DNA of 64,000 nucleotides from Dielma sp000508965 (GTDB lineage Bacteria > Bacillota_I > Bacilli_A > Erysipelotrichales > Erysipelotrichaceae). Positions 25,730-34,440 of this stretch are shown piece by piece. Below the pieces are notes generated by a model. The model saw only the letters and a list, made by a program, of their open reading frames with translations. It did no database searches and was not told the DNA's origin. Where the stretch lies: assembly GCA_000508965.1 (NCBI GenBank), contig BAHV02000021.1, positions 124,001-188,000 on the forward strand, in the 5' to 3' direction. The position numbers and the translations under genes are program-made. Position 1 is the first letter of the stretch. Every line of letters starts with the position of its first letter.

Positions 25730-27070
25730 TTATGCCTGCTTAACAAAAATTTTATCTGTCTTATGAATCTTCAGATATAAGATAAAGGCAATCAAAGCCG
25801 CCGCACATTCAGCAATCGGAAAGGCTACCCAAACACCTGTCAGTCCCAGCTTAGGGGCAAGCAAATAAGCAACCGGCAAAGTTATCACCAACTGACGGGT
25901 CATGAAGATAATAAAACTGTATAATCCTTTTCCCATCCCCTGAAACAGCGTTGGGAAAATCATACCCAAGGCAGCCGGCAGATAAGACAATGCGATGATC
26001 CTCAATGCCGGGATACCAATTCCCAGCATTTCATCATCAGCATTAAACATTTTCAGCAGAAGACCCGGTGCAGCTTCAAACAGCAAAGTGCCAACAGCCA
26101 TAATCAATAAGGCAACAACCAATGCATATTTCAGCGTATCCTTTAAACGCTGATGATTTTGAGCGCCGTAATTGTAACCGAAGATTGGTAAAGCTCCCTG
26201 TGTCAAACCGCTGACAGGCATAAATACAAAAGTCTGCAGCTTATAATAAATACCAAATAATGATACTGCCATATTAGAGAATGTCACTAGAAGTGAATTC
26301 AGCCCCATAACTAAGACTGAGCCTAATGAATTCATCAAGATAGTAGGCACCCCTACCGCATAGATCTGTTTGATGCAGTTAAAGTCTAAATGGAAAGACT
26401 TCAAATCAAATTTTACTTCATTCTTTTTCGCAAAAAGCATATATATAGCGATACTCATGGACGTGAGCTGACCGATTACCGTGGCAATTGCGGCACCTCT
26501 TACACCTAAACCAAAAGTAAAGATAAATATTGGATCGAGAATAATATTCACAATACAGCCAACTGCCTGCATAATCATCGGCAGTGACATCTTGCCTGTT
26601 GCCTGAAAAACCTTTTCTATCGCTATATGAACCATCTGACCAAAAGAAATCAGCATGATGACTTCAATATATTGCTTACCCATCTGAAAAATAACAGGAT
26701 CATCAGTGAATAATTTAAAAAACGGTGTAATTACAAAGAAAGAAGCAACCGCAAATATGATAGAACTGATTACCGCAAGCAGAATGCCATGTGTTACTGC
26801 ATTATTCGCTTCCTTGATATCCCGCATCCCCAGCTTTCTGGAAATATAAGAATTCATGCCGACCCCCGTTCCCACGGCTACTGCCAGTAAAAAATTCTGT
26901 ATTGGAAAAGCAAGCGACACTGCCGTAATCGCATCCTGTGAAATCTGCGCTACATAAACGCTGTCGACAATATTGTATAATGACTGCACCAGCATTGACA
27001 GCATCGGCGGAAAAGCCATTGACATCAAGAGTGGGAAAACCGCTTTGGTTCCCATTTTATTTTGTTCCAT
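25730..27070 (-). CDS. MATE-family multidrug efflux protein 1
   Basis: A 446-residue protein with about twelve helices. It has the two-fold MATE layout, with MAFPPMLSMLVQSLYNIVDSV at the start and the equivalent VGVPTILMNSLGSVLVMGLN near 230 in the second half. NYGAQNHQRLKDTLKYA is a typical MATE loop. It should export cationic compounds or drugs against Na+ or H+. ATG at 27070 follows GAGGAGGTATAT. A 13-bp perfect palindrome (27171-27183) upstream may be an operator. A second, distinct MATE gene lies at 47040-48377. Confidence 0.9.
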   Translation of the reverse strand: MEQNKMGTKAVFPLLMSMAFPPMLSMLVQSLYNIVDSVYVAQISQDAITAVSLAFPIQNFLLAVAVGTGVGMNSYISRKLGMRDIKEANNAVTHGILLAVISSIIFAVASFFVITPFFKLFTDDPVIFQMGKQYIEVIMLISFGQMVHIAIEKVFQATGKMSLPMIMQAVGCIVNIILDPIFIFTFGLGVRGAAIATVIGQLTSMSIAIYMLFAKKNEVKFDLKSFHLDFNCIKQIYAVGVPTILMNSLGSVLVMGLNSLLVTFSNMAVSLFGIYYKLQTFVFMPVSGLTQGALPIFGYNYGAQNHQRLKDTLKYALVVALLIMAVGTLLFEAAPGLLLKMFNADDEMLGIGIPALRIIALSYLPAALGMIFPTLFQGMGKGLYSFIIFMTRQLVITLPVAYLLAPKLGLTGVWVAFPIAECAAALIAFILYLKIHKTDKIFVKQA

Positions 27071-27170
27071 ATATACCTCCTCAAACAAATAAAAAGGTCA
27101 TGCTTTTCTTCGTTTTGGTAATGGAAAACGAAAAAAAACATGGCCGTTACGACATTAAATTTACCATGAG

Positions 27171-27183
27171 TAAGTTTAACTTA
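27171..27183. promoter_or_regulatory. Palindrome upstream of MATE gene 1
   Basis: TAAGTTTAACTTA is a perfect 13-bp palindrome about 100 bp upstream of the MATE start, in a 200-bp AT-rich gap. A second dyad, TTCGTTTT-N8-AAAACGAA, lies at about 27108-27131. Either could bind a repressor; no regulator gene is adjacent. Confidence 0.35.
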
Positions 27184-27230
27184 TTTGGGCAAAAAAAACA
27201 AGTAGTTTCAGAAAAATAAATAGTTAATTC

Positions 27231-27260
27231 AAAAGAAGACATCTCAAGCCCATGAGATGC
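27231..27260 (-). terminator. Terminator of the beta-glucoside operon
   Basis: Minus-strand CATCTC / GAGATG hairpin with a CATGGGCTT-type loop and a T-rich tail, beginning about ten bases after the glycosidase stop. Confidence 0.65.
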
Positions 27261-27270
27261 CTAGTTTATT

Positions 27271-28677
27271 TTATTCGCAGATTTCTCCCCTTGATCGTAT
27301 GCAGTCTCGATACCAATAAAAGCTTTTTTTACGGAACCGCTCAAGTGATCCGCTGCCATCCGGCTGCAAATCAACATAGACAAAACCGTATCGTTTGCTA
27401 ATTTCTGCTGATGCTGCACTGATACAGTCAATGGGTCCCCATGAAGTATAACCAAACACTTCAACGCCATCATCAATCGCTTGTTTCAAAGCGGCAATAT
27501 GCGAACGATGATATGCAATGCGATAATCATCATCGACAGTTTTAACACCCTCCGTGTTCACAATCAGCACATCCTTGGCACCAATGCCATTTTCTGCAAC
27601 AAACAGCGGCCTATGAAAATGATCATAAAGATAATTCAGCACATAGCGCAGTCCCTGCGGATCAATGGGATAATCATAATCCGTGTAATCTACATATGGA
27701 TTTTTTAAACCACGCATAATGTTGCCATTTGCCATTTCATATTGATTCTCATCGGCAGCGACCACTTTGCTGCTGTAATAGCTGAAAGAAATAAAATCAA
27801 CGGTGTTTTGAAGTTCTTTCGCATCACCATCTGCAAACTTTAATTCAACCTTATTTTCCTTCCACAGCTGCTTAGCATAATACGGATATTCGCCAGTACA
27901 ATGGACATGAATAAAGTAATCTAATTCATGCTGGGAATTCAACATCGCCATCATATCATCAGGCTTACATGTCATTGGATAGCGCGGTGCGGAAGCTGCC
28001 ATACAGCCAATCTTCAAATCAGGATCAATCATTCTCGCAAGCTTTGTAGCCTTGGCACTCGCTACCAATTGATGATGTGCAGCCTGATATTTATCTTGTT
28101 GGGTTAATTCATTTTTGGGTGTTATTATACCGGCACCCAATAATGGCGATATTAACGTTACATTAATTTCATTAAAAGTCAGCCAATATTTTACTCGATC
28201 ATGATAACGTCTGAAGACTGTTTCCGCATAATGTACAAAGTAATCAATTGTTTCCCGTGAACGAAAACCATCATATTTTTGACATAAATGCAGCGGTATT
28301 TCATAATGGGAGAGCGTAATCAATGGCTCAATACCATATTTCAAACACTCGTCAATCACCGCATCATAAAAAGCTAAACCTTTTTCATTCGGCACTTTCT
28401 CATCACCCATTGGAAATATACGGCTCCAAGCGATTGAGAAGCGGAAGACACTGCATCCCAATTCTGCTAATAAAGCGATATCCTCTTTATAGCGATGATA
28501 AAAATCAGTTCCCTTTAATTTAAGATTATCAGCTGTCGGCATCGCCGTTATTGGGGCATGAACACCTTTAGGCATAACATCCTGCTGAGAAAGTCCTTTG
28601 CCATCTTCAAGATATGCACCTTCACACTGATTAGCGGAAAGTGCGCCGCCCCATAAAAAATTATCTGGAAAGCTCAT
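27271..28677 (-). CDS. GH1 6-phospho-beta-glucosidase
   Basis: A 468-residue family 1 glycoside hydrolase. The N-terminal signature FLWGGALSANQCEGA, the acid/base glutamate in LTFNEINVT (about 169) and the nucleophile in LFVAENGIG (about 362) are all present. With a beta-glucoside PTS encoded two bases upstream, it should split phosphorylated beta-glucosides (for example cellobiose, arbutin or salicin phosphate) to glucose-6-phosphate in the cytoplasm. The ribosome site is weak, so translation is probably coupled to the PTS gene. Last gene of the LicT-controlled operon. Confidence 0.92.
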   Translation of the reverse strand: MSFPDNFLWGGALSANQCEGAYLEDGKGLSQQDVMPKGVHAPITAMPTADNLKLKGTDFYHRYKEDIALLAELGCSVFRFSIAWSRIFPMGDEKVPNEKGLAFYDAVIDECLKYGIEPLITLSHYEIPLHLCQKYDGFRSRETIDYFVHYAETVFRRYHDRVKYWLTFNEINVTLISPLLGAGIITPKNELTQQDKYQAAHHQLVASAKATKLARMIDPDLKIGCMAASAPRYPMTCKPDDMMAMLNSQHELDYFIHVHCTGEYPYYAKQLWKENKVELKFADGDAKELQNTVDFISFSYYSSKVVAADENQYEMANGNIMRGLKNPYVDYTDYDYPIDPQGLRYVLNYLYDHFHRPLFVAENGIGAKDVLIVNTEGVKTVDDDYRIAYHRSHIAALKQAIDDGVEVFGYTSWGPIDCISAASAEISKRYGFVYVDLQPDGSGSLERFRKKSFYWYRDCIRSRGEICE

Positions 28678-28679
28678 AA

Positions 28680-30512
28680 TTATCGAATGGCTGTCAGCAG
28701 CACTGTCTGTGTATCCGCATTATCCTGATCAGTTTCCACAACATCTAAATAATTATTTGAATTTGTTATGATAACAGGTGTAATTACATCATAACCCTTA
28801 TCTTGAATTGCATTTAAATCAGCACTGATTAATTTATCCCCGCGTTTTACCTTATCACCGGTTTTCACATGAGCGGTAAAATATTCACCATTTAATTTCA
28901 CCGTATCCAATCCAAAATGAATCAAAACCTCAGTACCATCCTCGGAGGCTAAACCAATCGCATGTTTAGTTTCAAATAGCATCACCACTTTACCATCAAA
29001 AGGTGACACGATTTCACCATCTACCGGTACAATAGCACAGCCCTTGCCTAATGCTTCGCTGCTGAATGCGTCATCCTTAACTTCTGACAACGGCAGTACA
29101 GCACCCTTAAGAGGTGCATAAATCTCTGCTTTTTTATTTAAACTGCTTGGTTCAGCTTTTTTTTCTTCTTCAAATTCAACGGGTTCTTTATACAATACCC
29201 ATGAGAAAATAAAACCTAATACTAAAGCAATCGCAACCGTGATACATGCATTCATAAATGAGTTATCAGCACCGATATAGATTGGCAAGGCGAAAATGTT
29301 TGAAGTTCCTGCTGACCAAGCTTTCACACCGGTTATACCGGCATATAAACCCGCACAGCCGCCAGCCAGCATTGTTGCATAAAGCGGGCGTTTCAATTTC
29401 ATATTTACACCATACAGCGCTGGTTCAGTAATACCGCAGATTGCTGTTACAGCACAAGAAGAAGCTAATGCTTTTAAGTCTTTATTTTTAGTTTTCACGG
29501 ATACCGCAAAAGTAGCTGCTGCTTGGGCCATGTTGCTTGAAATCATACCCGGCGCTAAAATAGTTGCATAACCTACGGTTGCACGCTGAACCGACTGAGC
29601 CGCCCCCAGGCTATAATGCATGCCTGTCATAACCAATAATGGCGCTAATCCACCCACTAAGGTAGGCACGATCCAGCTTGCTTTCGTATCCAAGAAAGTA
29701 AAGAACGTACTTAAATAGCCGCCTAAGATAGCTCCTAAAGGCCCTAAAACAATTAAGCCTACCGGTGCCACAATTAAAATTGTCATCATTGGCACAAAGA
29801 AAGTCTTAATCGCATTAGGTGTAAATTTCTTAACATATTTTTCAATCATTGCCTGGAAAGCAACTATCAAAATAATCGGTATAACACTGGACGTATAGGT
29901 AGCCATATTCACTGGCAGCCCTAAAAATGAAACAGCTTCTCCCGCGCTTTTCAAACCAGTGAAAGTAGGATGAACGAGCATACCGGCAAAGATTAATGAT
30001 ACATATGGATTGATCTTAAATTTCTTTGCGGCTGAATAAGCGAGGAAGAATGGCAGATAGTAGAACACAATATCGGAAATCATATATAAAAGCGTATAAG
30101 TCTGAGATGTTGTATCAATCCAGCTAGCTGCTACGCAAACGGATAATATCGCCTTAACCATACCCGAACCGGCCAAGGCTCCGACAATCGGCATGAAAAT
30201 ACCGGCTATTAAATCAAATACCTGTGATAATTTAAATTTCTTTTTTGATTGTGTATTGCCGTTTTTTATACCAACGGTTTCACTTAATTCTTCATAAACT
30301 TCGGCAACATGAGTACCGATAACAATTTGAAACTGCCCGCCTTTATTAACACAGCCTACAACACCTTTAATATTTTTAACTGCTGAACTGTCTGCTTTGC
30401 TGTCATCCTTTAAAACAAAACGCAGACGTGTCATACAATGGGTTACTGATTCAATATTAGCTTCACCACCGATATGAATCAGTATTTCTTTAATCATTTC
30501 CTGATATTTCAT
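28680..30512 (-). CDS. PTS beta-glucoside transporter, EIIBCA fusion
   Basis: A 610-residue transporter. The EIIB domain comes first with the phospho-cysteine in HCMTRLRFVLKD (about Cys24). EIIC (about 100-450) is polytopic. The EIIA domain is last (about 470-610), with VLIHFGLDTVKLNG carrying the active histidine (near 529) and an earlier ETKHAIGL histidine. It takes up and phosphorylates beta-glucosides using HPr. ATG at 30512 follows AAGGAG. Expression is controlled by the RAT/terminator pair in its leader and the antiterminator gene directly upstream. Confidence 0.93.
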   Translation of the reverse strand: MKYQEMIKEILIHIGGEANIESVTHCMTRLRFVLKDDSKADSSAVKNIKGVVGCVNKGGQFQIVIGTHVAEVYEELSETVGIKNGNTQSKKKFKLSQVFDLIAGIFMPIVGALAGSGMVKAILSVCVAASWIDTTSQTYTLLYMISDIVFYYLPFFLAYSAAKKFKINPYVSLIFAGMLVHPTFTGLKSAGEAVSFLGLPVNMATYTSSVIPIILIVAFQAMIEKYVKKFTPNAIKTFFVPMMTILIVAPVGLIVLGPLGAILGGYLSTFFTFLDTKASWIVPTLVGGLAPLLVMTGMHYSLGAAQSVQRATVGYATILAPGMISSNMAQAAATFAVSVKTKNKDLKALASSCAVTAICGITEPALYGVNMKLKRPLYATMLAGGCAGLYAGITGVKAWSAGTSNIFALPIYIGADNSFMNACITVAIALVLGFIFSWVLYKEPVEFEEEKKAEPSSLNKKAEIYAPLKGAVLPLSEVKDDAFSSEALGKGCAIVPVDGEIVSPFDGKVVMLFETKHAIGLASEDGTEVLIHFGLDTVKLNGEYFTAHVKTGDKVKRGDKLISADLNAIQDKGYDVITPVIITNSNNYLDVVETDQDNADTQTVLLTAIR

Positions 30513-30539
30513 ATTTTTTCTCCTTTTTAATAAAAATAA

Positions 30540-30600
30540 AAGCCTGAATTTCATTCAAAAAGTATGTGATCAGCACATTCTTTTGAAATCATCCAGGCTT
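30540..30600 (-). terminator. Regulated terminator in the PTS leader
   Basis: The minus-strand hairpin AAGCCTGGATGATTTC... / ...GAAATTCAGGCTT (about 60 bases) with a T-rich tail. Its left arm overlaps the RAT sequence, so formation of the RAT hairpin would prevent it. Confidence 0.85.
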
Positions 30601-30620
30601 TGCCCTTACGGTTACAATCC
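30596..30620 (-). promoter_or_regulatory. RAT antiterminator hairpin before the PTS gene
   Basis: Minus-strand GGATTGTAACCGTAAGGGCA followed by AAGCC matches the ribonucleic antiterminator consensus bound by BglG/LicT proteins. It starts within the stop codon of the antiterminator gene itself. Confidence 0.85.
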
Positions 30621-31465
30621 TATTTTGTTTGGTTTTTCACTCGATCCGTTAATCTTCGGATATGCAGCATGAAGTATAACATTTCTTCATTTGATAAATC
30701 AATTGCCAGCTTATTATCCAAATATTTTTTGACCCTTAATACACACTCATATGTATCCGGATACTTTTTCTTTATTTGCACATAAAGATAATCATCCTCG
30801 TTATCAGAAGGCTGATGTGCCCGCTGCATAAAGAAACGAATATGAGTGATAAAACGGCTGTAATTGATTGATTCTTCATCAAGATCAATCTTATAATGAA
30901 ATTTAATAATATTCAGGATGTCTTGAATTACATTGGTTGCCGCTACTGTGCTTCTTACGCCTTCACCACTTTGCTGGCCATTTACAAAGTGCATGGCAAT
31001 AAAGCTCGCTTCATCCTCACTCATCCGGATACCCTCATAATACTCAATAATATCCAGACATTTGAGAGCTGTATCAAATTCCTTTTTATAGAACTTTTTG
31101 ATCTCCCACAATAACGCGTTATTTAAACTGTCATTCTCTTTAGCTCTTTTAACAGCGAAATTGATATGATCAGCCAGACCGATAAAAATCGAATAATCAA
31201 ACTGGGTATTCAAATCCTGTTCCGCAAAATCAATAATCCGTCTTGTCAGTTCTAACTGATTAACCGGAATATCATCAACCAGCTTAACAAACTGATTTTG
31301 AAGACCCTTAGAATCAAGTTTAAAAATTTTATCAATCTTACTCTCATCGGGTGTATCACCTGGCTTCATCGCAAAACCAATGCCTTTTCCCATCAATACT
31401 GTTTCCAGCAATTGTTCATCTTCAGCTAGCAGAATATTGTTATTGAATACTTTCTTGACTTTCAA
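30620..31465 (-). CDS. licT: LicT/BglG-family transcription antiterminator
   Basis: A 281-residue RNA-binding regulator. The N-terminal CAT domain (MKVKKVFNNNILLAED, about 1-60) binds the RAT hairpin. Two PRD domains follow, PRD1 with LADHINFAVKRAKEN and EASFIAMHFVNG, and PRD2 with RFITHIRFFMQRAHQ and EMLYFMLHIRRL; their histidines are phosphorylated by the PTS. When beta-glucosides are present it should block both terminators here, in its own leader and before the PTS gene. The start is TTG at 31465 behind GGGGGTG. Confidence 0.92.
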   Translation of the reverse strand: MKVKKVFNNNILLAEDEQLLETVLMGKGIGFAMKPGDTPDESKIDKIFKLDSKGLQNQFVKLVDDIPVNQLELTRRIIDFAEQDLNTQFDYSIFIGLADHINFAVKRAKENDSLNNALLWEIKKFYKKEFDTALKCLDIIEYYEGIRMSEDEASFIAMHFVNGQQSGEGVRSTVAATNVIQDILNIIKFHYKIDLDEESINYSRFITHIRFFMQRAHQPSDNEDDYLYVQIKKKYPDTYECVLRVKKYLDNKLAIDLSNEEMLYFMLHIRRLTDRVKNQTK

Positions 31466-31484
31466 CTTTTACACCCCCTTAAAA

Positions 31485-31536
31485 CTATAAAAGCCTAAAC
31501 TACACCCAATAGAATTTTTGGTTATAGTTTAGGCTT
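31485..31536 (-). terminator. Regulated terminator in the licT leader
   Basis: Minus-strand AAGCCTAAAC / GTTTAGGCTT stem (31491-31536) followed by TTATAGTTTT. The left arm overlaps the second RAT. Confidence 0.85.
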
Positions 31537-31560
31537 TGCCTTGTCTCAAGTTACAATCCT
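31532..31560 (-). promoter_or_regulatory. RAT antiterminator hairpin before licT
   Basis: Minus-strand GGATTGTAACTTGAGACAAG then GCAAAGCC: the same GGATTGTAAC head and GGCAAAGCC end as the RAT before the PTS gene, with a longer loop. It implies autoregulation of licT. Confidence 0.85.
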
Positions 31561-31561
31561 A

Positions 31562-32125
31562 AATACGAGTTCATTATAGCGGCTGAAAGCGCTTATGTCA
31601 AGCACCATTCCAAAATTTATCGAAAACTTGAGATAAAACAATGCTGACTTTCCTATATGTAGTAAAGAAAATAACCGCAACAATCTGTCTCTTTATGATT
31701 TTCATCTTTTTAGATGATGGCATTATTATAAGTCTCTTATATATCAACATCAGAAATCACTATTCAGATTTATATCCACTAAATCACAAACATTCCTTTA
31801 CAAATTGTGAAAGAACTTGGCATTCTTATAAAGCATACCAAGACATAGATTATAAGTATTGGCTATATCGCCAGACATAATTTATAATGAAATCAGGATG
31901 TACAACATGCCGGCAGACGCAAATTATAATCACGTTTCTGAATCAAAGCTTAACCGATGCAGAATGATGATTAGATTAAAGACATATATATCCTGTGTGA
32001 ATAAGGTAAATTGATGCTCTGCCGCTTTCATTCACTCATTATCGCCAGCTCTGCTTAATAATGGCGAGCTGAACAAAACAACTAATTTTTAAAATTCAAA
32101 AAATTACAATTTAGGAGGAATTTTT
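31562..32125. other. 560-bp gap without a convincing gene
   Basis: AT-rich spacer between the divergent licT and alcohol dehydrogenase units. A 79-codon frame (31641-31880, plus strand) lacks a ribosome site and any recognisable feature. An inverted repeat TCGCCAGCTC / TGGCGAGCTG-type lies at about 32040-32070, upstream of the dehydrogenase. Otherwise I see nothing. Confidence 0.5.
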
Positions 32126-33298
32126 ATGATTAACTTTAACTTCAACAATCCCACAAATCTTTACTTTGGCAGCGGTTCTTTAAATCGCTTAGGAAATCTT
32201 AAATTGCCGGGAAAAAAAGCGTTGGTTTTAATCTCAAATGGAAAATCCACAAAAATCAATGGTTATCTTGACCGAACACTTACCGAATTAAAAAAGGCAG
32301 ATGTTGAAACTGTTGTGTTCGATAAGATTATGGAAAATCCAGTAAAAGATGTGATTATGGAAGGTGCCGCTTTCGCACGAGAGAATGACTGTGATTTCAT
32401 TGTAGCACTCGGCGGCGGTGCTGTAATTGACGCGTCTTCTGCTATTGCCGCGATGGTAACTAATAAAGGTGATTTATGGGATTATGTGTTTGGCGGTACT
32501 GGCAAGTGTCAGCCGCTTTCAAATGCAGGACTACCCATTGTTGCGATTGCGACAACTTCAGGTACAGGTTCTGAAATGAATGGTTTCGGTGTTATTTCCA
32601 ATTTAGAAACAAAAGAAAAAATTGGTTTCGGCAATTCCTCACTAACACCAGTAATTGCTATTGTTGATCCTGAATTAATGCTGACAGTTCCCGCAAAGTA
32701 TACCGCTTATCAGGGTTTTGATGCGCTGTTCCATAATACTGAGGTCATGATGTCAAAAGAAATCAATAAATTAAGTGAAACTATAGCCCTCTCAGCAATT
32801 GAAAGCATTGCTGAATATTTGCCTAAAGCCGTTAAAAATGGTAAAGATTTAGAAGCAAGAGAACAAATTGCCTATGGCAGCACGATGGCAGGTATTACCA
32901 TGCAGCTTACCTCTACAACTGCCCAGCACAGCATGGAGCATTCAATGAGCGCTTATCATCATAATCTGCCGCATGGCGCAGGATTGATCATGATATCTAA
33001 AGCCTTTGCTGAATTCTTTATTGAAAAACATGCTTGTGATGAACAATTTATTAAAATGGCAAAAGCAATGGGTATGCAGCAAGCAGATAAACCTGAAGAT
33101 TTCATTACAGCCTTACTTCAATTACAGGAAGCCTGCGGTGTTTCAGATTTAAAAATGAGTGATTATGGCATTACAATTGATGAAGCTATGACATTGGCAA
33201 AAGGCGCACGTTCTATGCAGGGCGGTTTATTTGAAGCCAATCCTTGTAAAATGACAGACGAGGATTGTGCTGGAATCTTTGAAAGATCTTATCGGTAA
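32126..33298 (+). CDS. Iron-containing alcohol dehydrogenase (butanol-dehydrogenase type)
   Basis: A 390-residue group III (Fe-ADH) enzyme that should reduce aldehydes to alcohols with NAD(P)H. The nucleotide loop is VALGGGAVIDASSAIA (about 92-107). The metal-site histidines are in the segment SMEHSMSAYHHNLPHGAG (about 271-288) together with the FDALFHNTE aspartate and histidine. The N-terminus INFNFNNPTNLYFGSGS is typical of BdhA/YqhD-like enzymes. AGGAGG stands eight bases before the ATG. It is the first gene of a four-gene plus-strand operon with an acetyltransferase, an FMN reductase and the flavodoxin-AKR fusion. Confidence 0.92.
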   Translation: MINFNFNNPTNLYFGSGSLNRLGNLKLPGKKALVLISNGKSTKINGYLDRTLTELKKADVETVVFDKIMENPVKDVIMEGAAFARENDCDFIVALGGGAVIDASSAIAAMVTNKGDLWDYVFGGTGKCQPLSNAGLPIVAIATTSGTGSEMNGFGVISNLETKEKIGFGNSSLTPVIAIVDPELMLTVPAKYTAYQGFDALFHNTEVMMSKEINKLSETIALSAIESIAEYLPKAVKNGKDLEAREQIAYGSTMAGITMQLTSTTAQHSMEHSMSAYHHNLPHGAGLIMISKAFAEFFIEKHACDEQFIKMAKAMGMQQADKPEDFITALLQLQEACGVSDLKMSDYGITIDEAMTLAKGARSMQGGLFEANPCKMTDEDCAGIFERSYR

Positions 33299-33314
33299 GC
33301 ACAGGAGAAATAAT

Positions 33315-33884
33315 ATGAATATCGACATGTTTTTGAATAATTTAAGACAAGGAAAATCCATTGCTAAAGATTCAGATGAGCACCAGCTCATGCATCAGCT
33401 TGCAGCTGATGCTATGCGAATAACAGCTAAACTTAATAATCACTATCATGATGCAAATGAAGTTTGTTCATTGTTTTCAGAGTTGACAGGTAAAACGGTA
33501 CCCAAAAGCTTTTCCTTATTTCCTCCCTTTTATTCTGAATGTGGTAAAAATATCTTTATTGCGGAACATGTTTTTATCAACTGCGGCTGCCATTTTCAAG
33601 ATCATGGCGGCATCTATATCAATGAAGGAACACAAATAGGTTCATATGTTGTCATGGCAACTATCAATCACGGGCAAAAGCCAACTGAACGCTCAGCCAT
33701 TTATCCGGCGCCGATACACATTGGAAAAAATGTATGGATTGGCTCTCATGCTACGATTCTGCCTGGTGTAACAATTGCTGATAACGCGATTATTGCGGCC
33801 GGTGCCGTAGTTACAAAAGATGTGCCTGCTAACACAATCGTAGGCGGCGTCCCAGCTAAATTTATAAAACACATAGCATCCTAG
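33315..33884 (+). CDS. Hexapeptide-repeat acetyltransferase (maltose/galactoside O-acetyltransferase-like)
   Basis: A 189-residue left-handed beta-helix enzyme. The N-terminal helical cap (about 1-60) and the coil region with FINCGCHFQDHGGIYINEG and PIHIGKNVWIGSHATILPG repeats, ending GGVPAKFI, match the Maa/LacA subfamily, which acetylates sugars with acetyl-CoA as a trimer. The NHGQ segment holds the usual catalytic histidine. ATG at 33315 follows AGGAG, 16 bases after the dehydrogenase stop. The sugar substrate and its relation to the redox genes are unclear. Confidence 0.88.
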   Translation: MNIDMFLNNLRQGKSIAKDSDEHQLMHQLAADAMRITAKLNNHYHDANEVCSLFSELTGKTVPKSFSLFPPFYSECGKNIFIAEHVFINCGCHFQDHGGIYINEGTQIGSYVVMATINHGQKPTERSAIYPAPIHIGKNVWIGSHATILPGVTIADNAIIAAGAVVTKDVPANTIVGGVPAKFIKHIAS

Positions 33885-33894
33885 GAGATATACG

Positions 33895-34425
33895 ATGAAT
33901 ATTTTAGTATTAAATGGCAGTCCACGTACAAATGGGAACACAAAAAAGATGATTAACGCATTCAAAGAAGGAGCAATTAATTCAGGAAATAAAGTAGATA
34001 TCCTCGATGTATGTCATAGAAATATCAGAGGCTGTCTTGCTTGTGAACATTGCCATACATCAGGTAAAGGGCGCTGTATTCAAAAGGATGACATGCAATT
34101 CATTTATCAATTGTTAGACAAGGCAGATTGTCTGATAATTGCTTCTCCTATTTATTATCACGGAATAACTGGGCAGTTAATATGTGTGATTGATCGTTTA
34201 TACGCTGTTGCTTACCCTGTAAAACCTAAATTTTTAAGCAAGGCAGCAATAATCTTAAGTTCTAATGATCCTGATATGTATTCTGGTGCGCTTTTCTCTT
34301 TTAACGGTGATTTTATAGAATATCTAAACTTAGAAAATGAGGGAATATACACTTATAATGAAAAAAATGATGATTTAGAAGAGAAAATCGAAATGCTTAA
34401 AACTTTTGGCGCATCTCTGATTTAA
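33895..34425 (+). CDS. NADPH-dependent FMN reductase / flavodoxin-fold protein
   Basis: A 176-residue flavodoxin-fold protein. The phosphate-binding start is VLNGSPRTNGNTKKM (about 5-19), followed by CLACEHCHTSGKGRCIQKDDM (33-53; a cysteine-rich stretch seen in iron-sulfur flavoproteins) and IIASPIYYHGITGQL. It probably binds FMN and reduces it or an acceptor with NAD(P)H. AGGAG precedes the ATG ten bases after the acetyltransferase stop. It could supply electrons within this operon; that is inference. Confidence 0.85.
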   Translation: MNILVLNGSPRTNGNTKKMINAFKEGAINSGNKVDILDVCHRNIRGCLACEHCHTSGKGRCIQKDDMQFIYQLLDKADCLIIASPIYYHGITGQLICVIDRLYAVAYPVKPKFLSKAAIILSSNDPDMYSGALFSFNGDFIEYLNLENEGIYTYNEKNDDLEEKIEMLKTFGASLI

Positions 34426-34440
34426 AAGGAGTGAAATATT

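Noticed and set aside
31641..31880. 79-codon plus-strand open frame in the gap before the alcohol dehydrogenase
   Set aside because: No ribosome site, no promoter, AT-rich composition and no recognisable residues or neighbour link; likely a chance frame.
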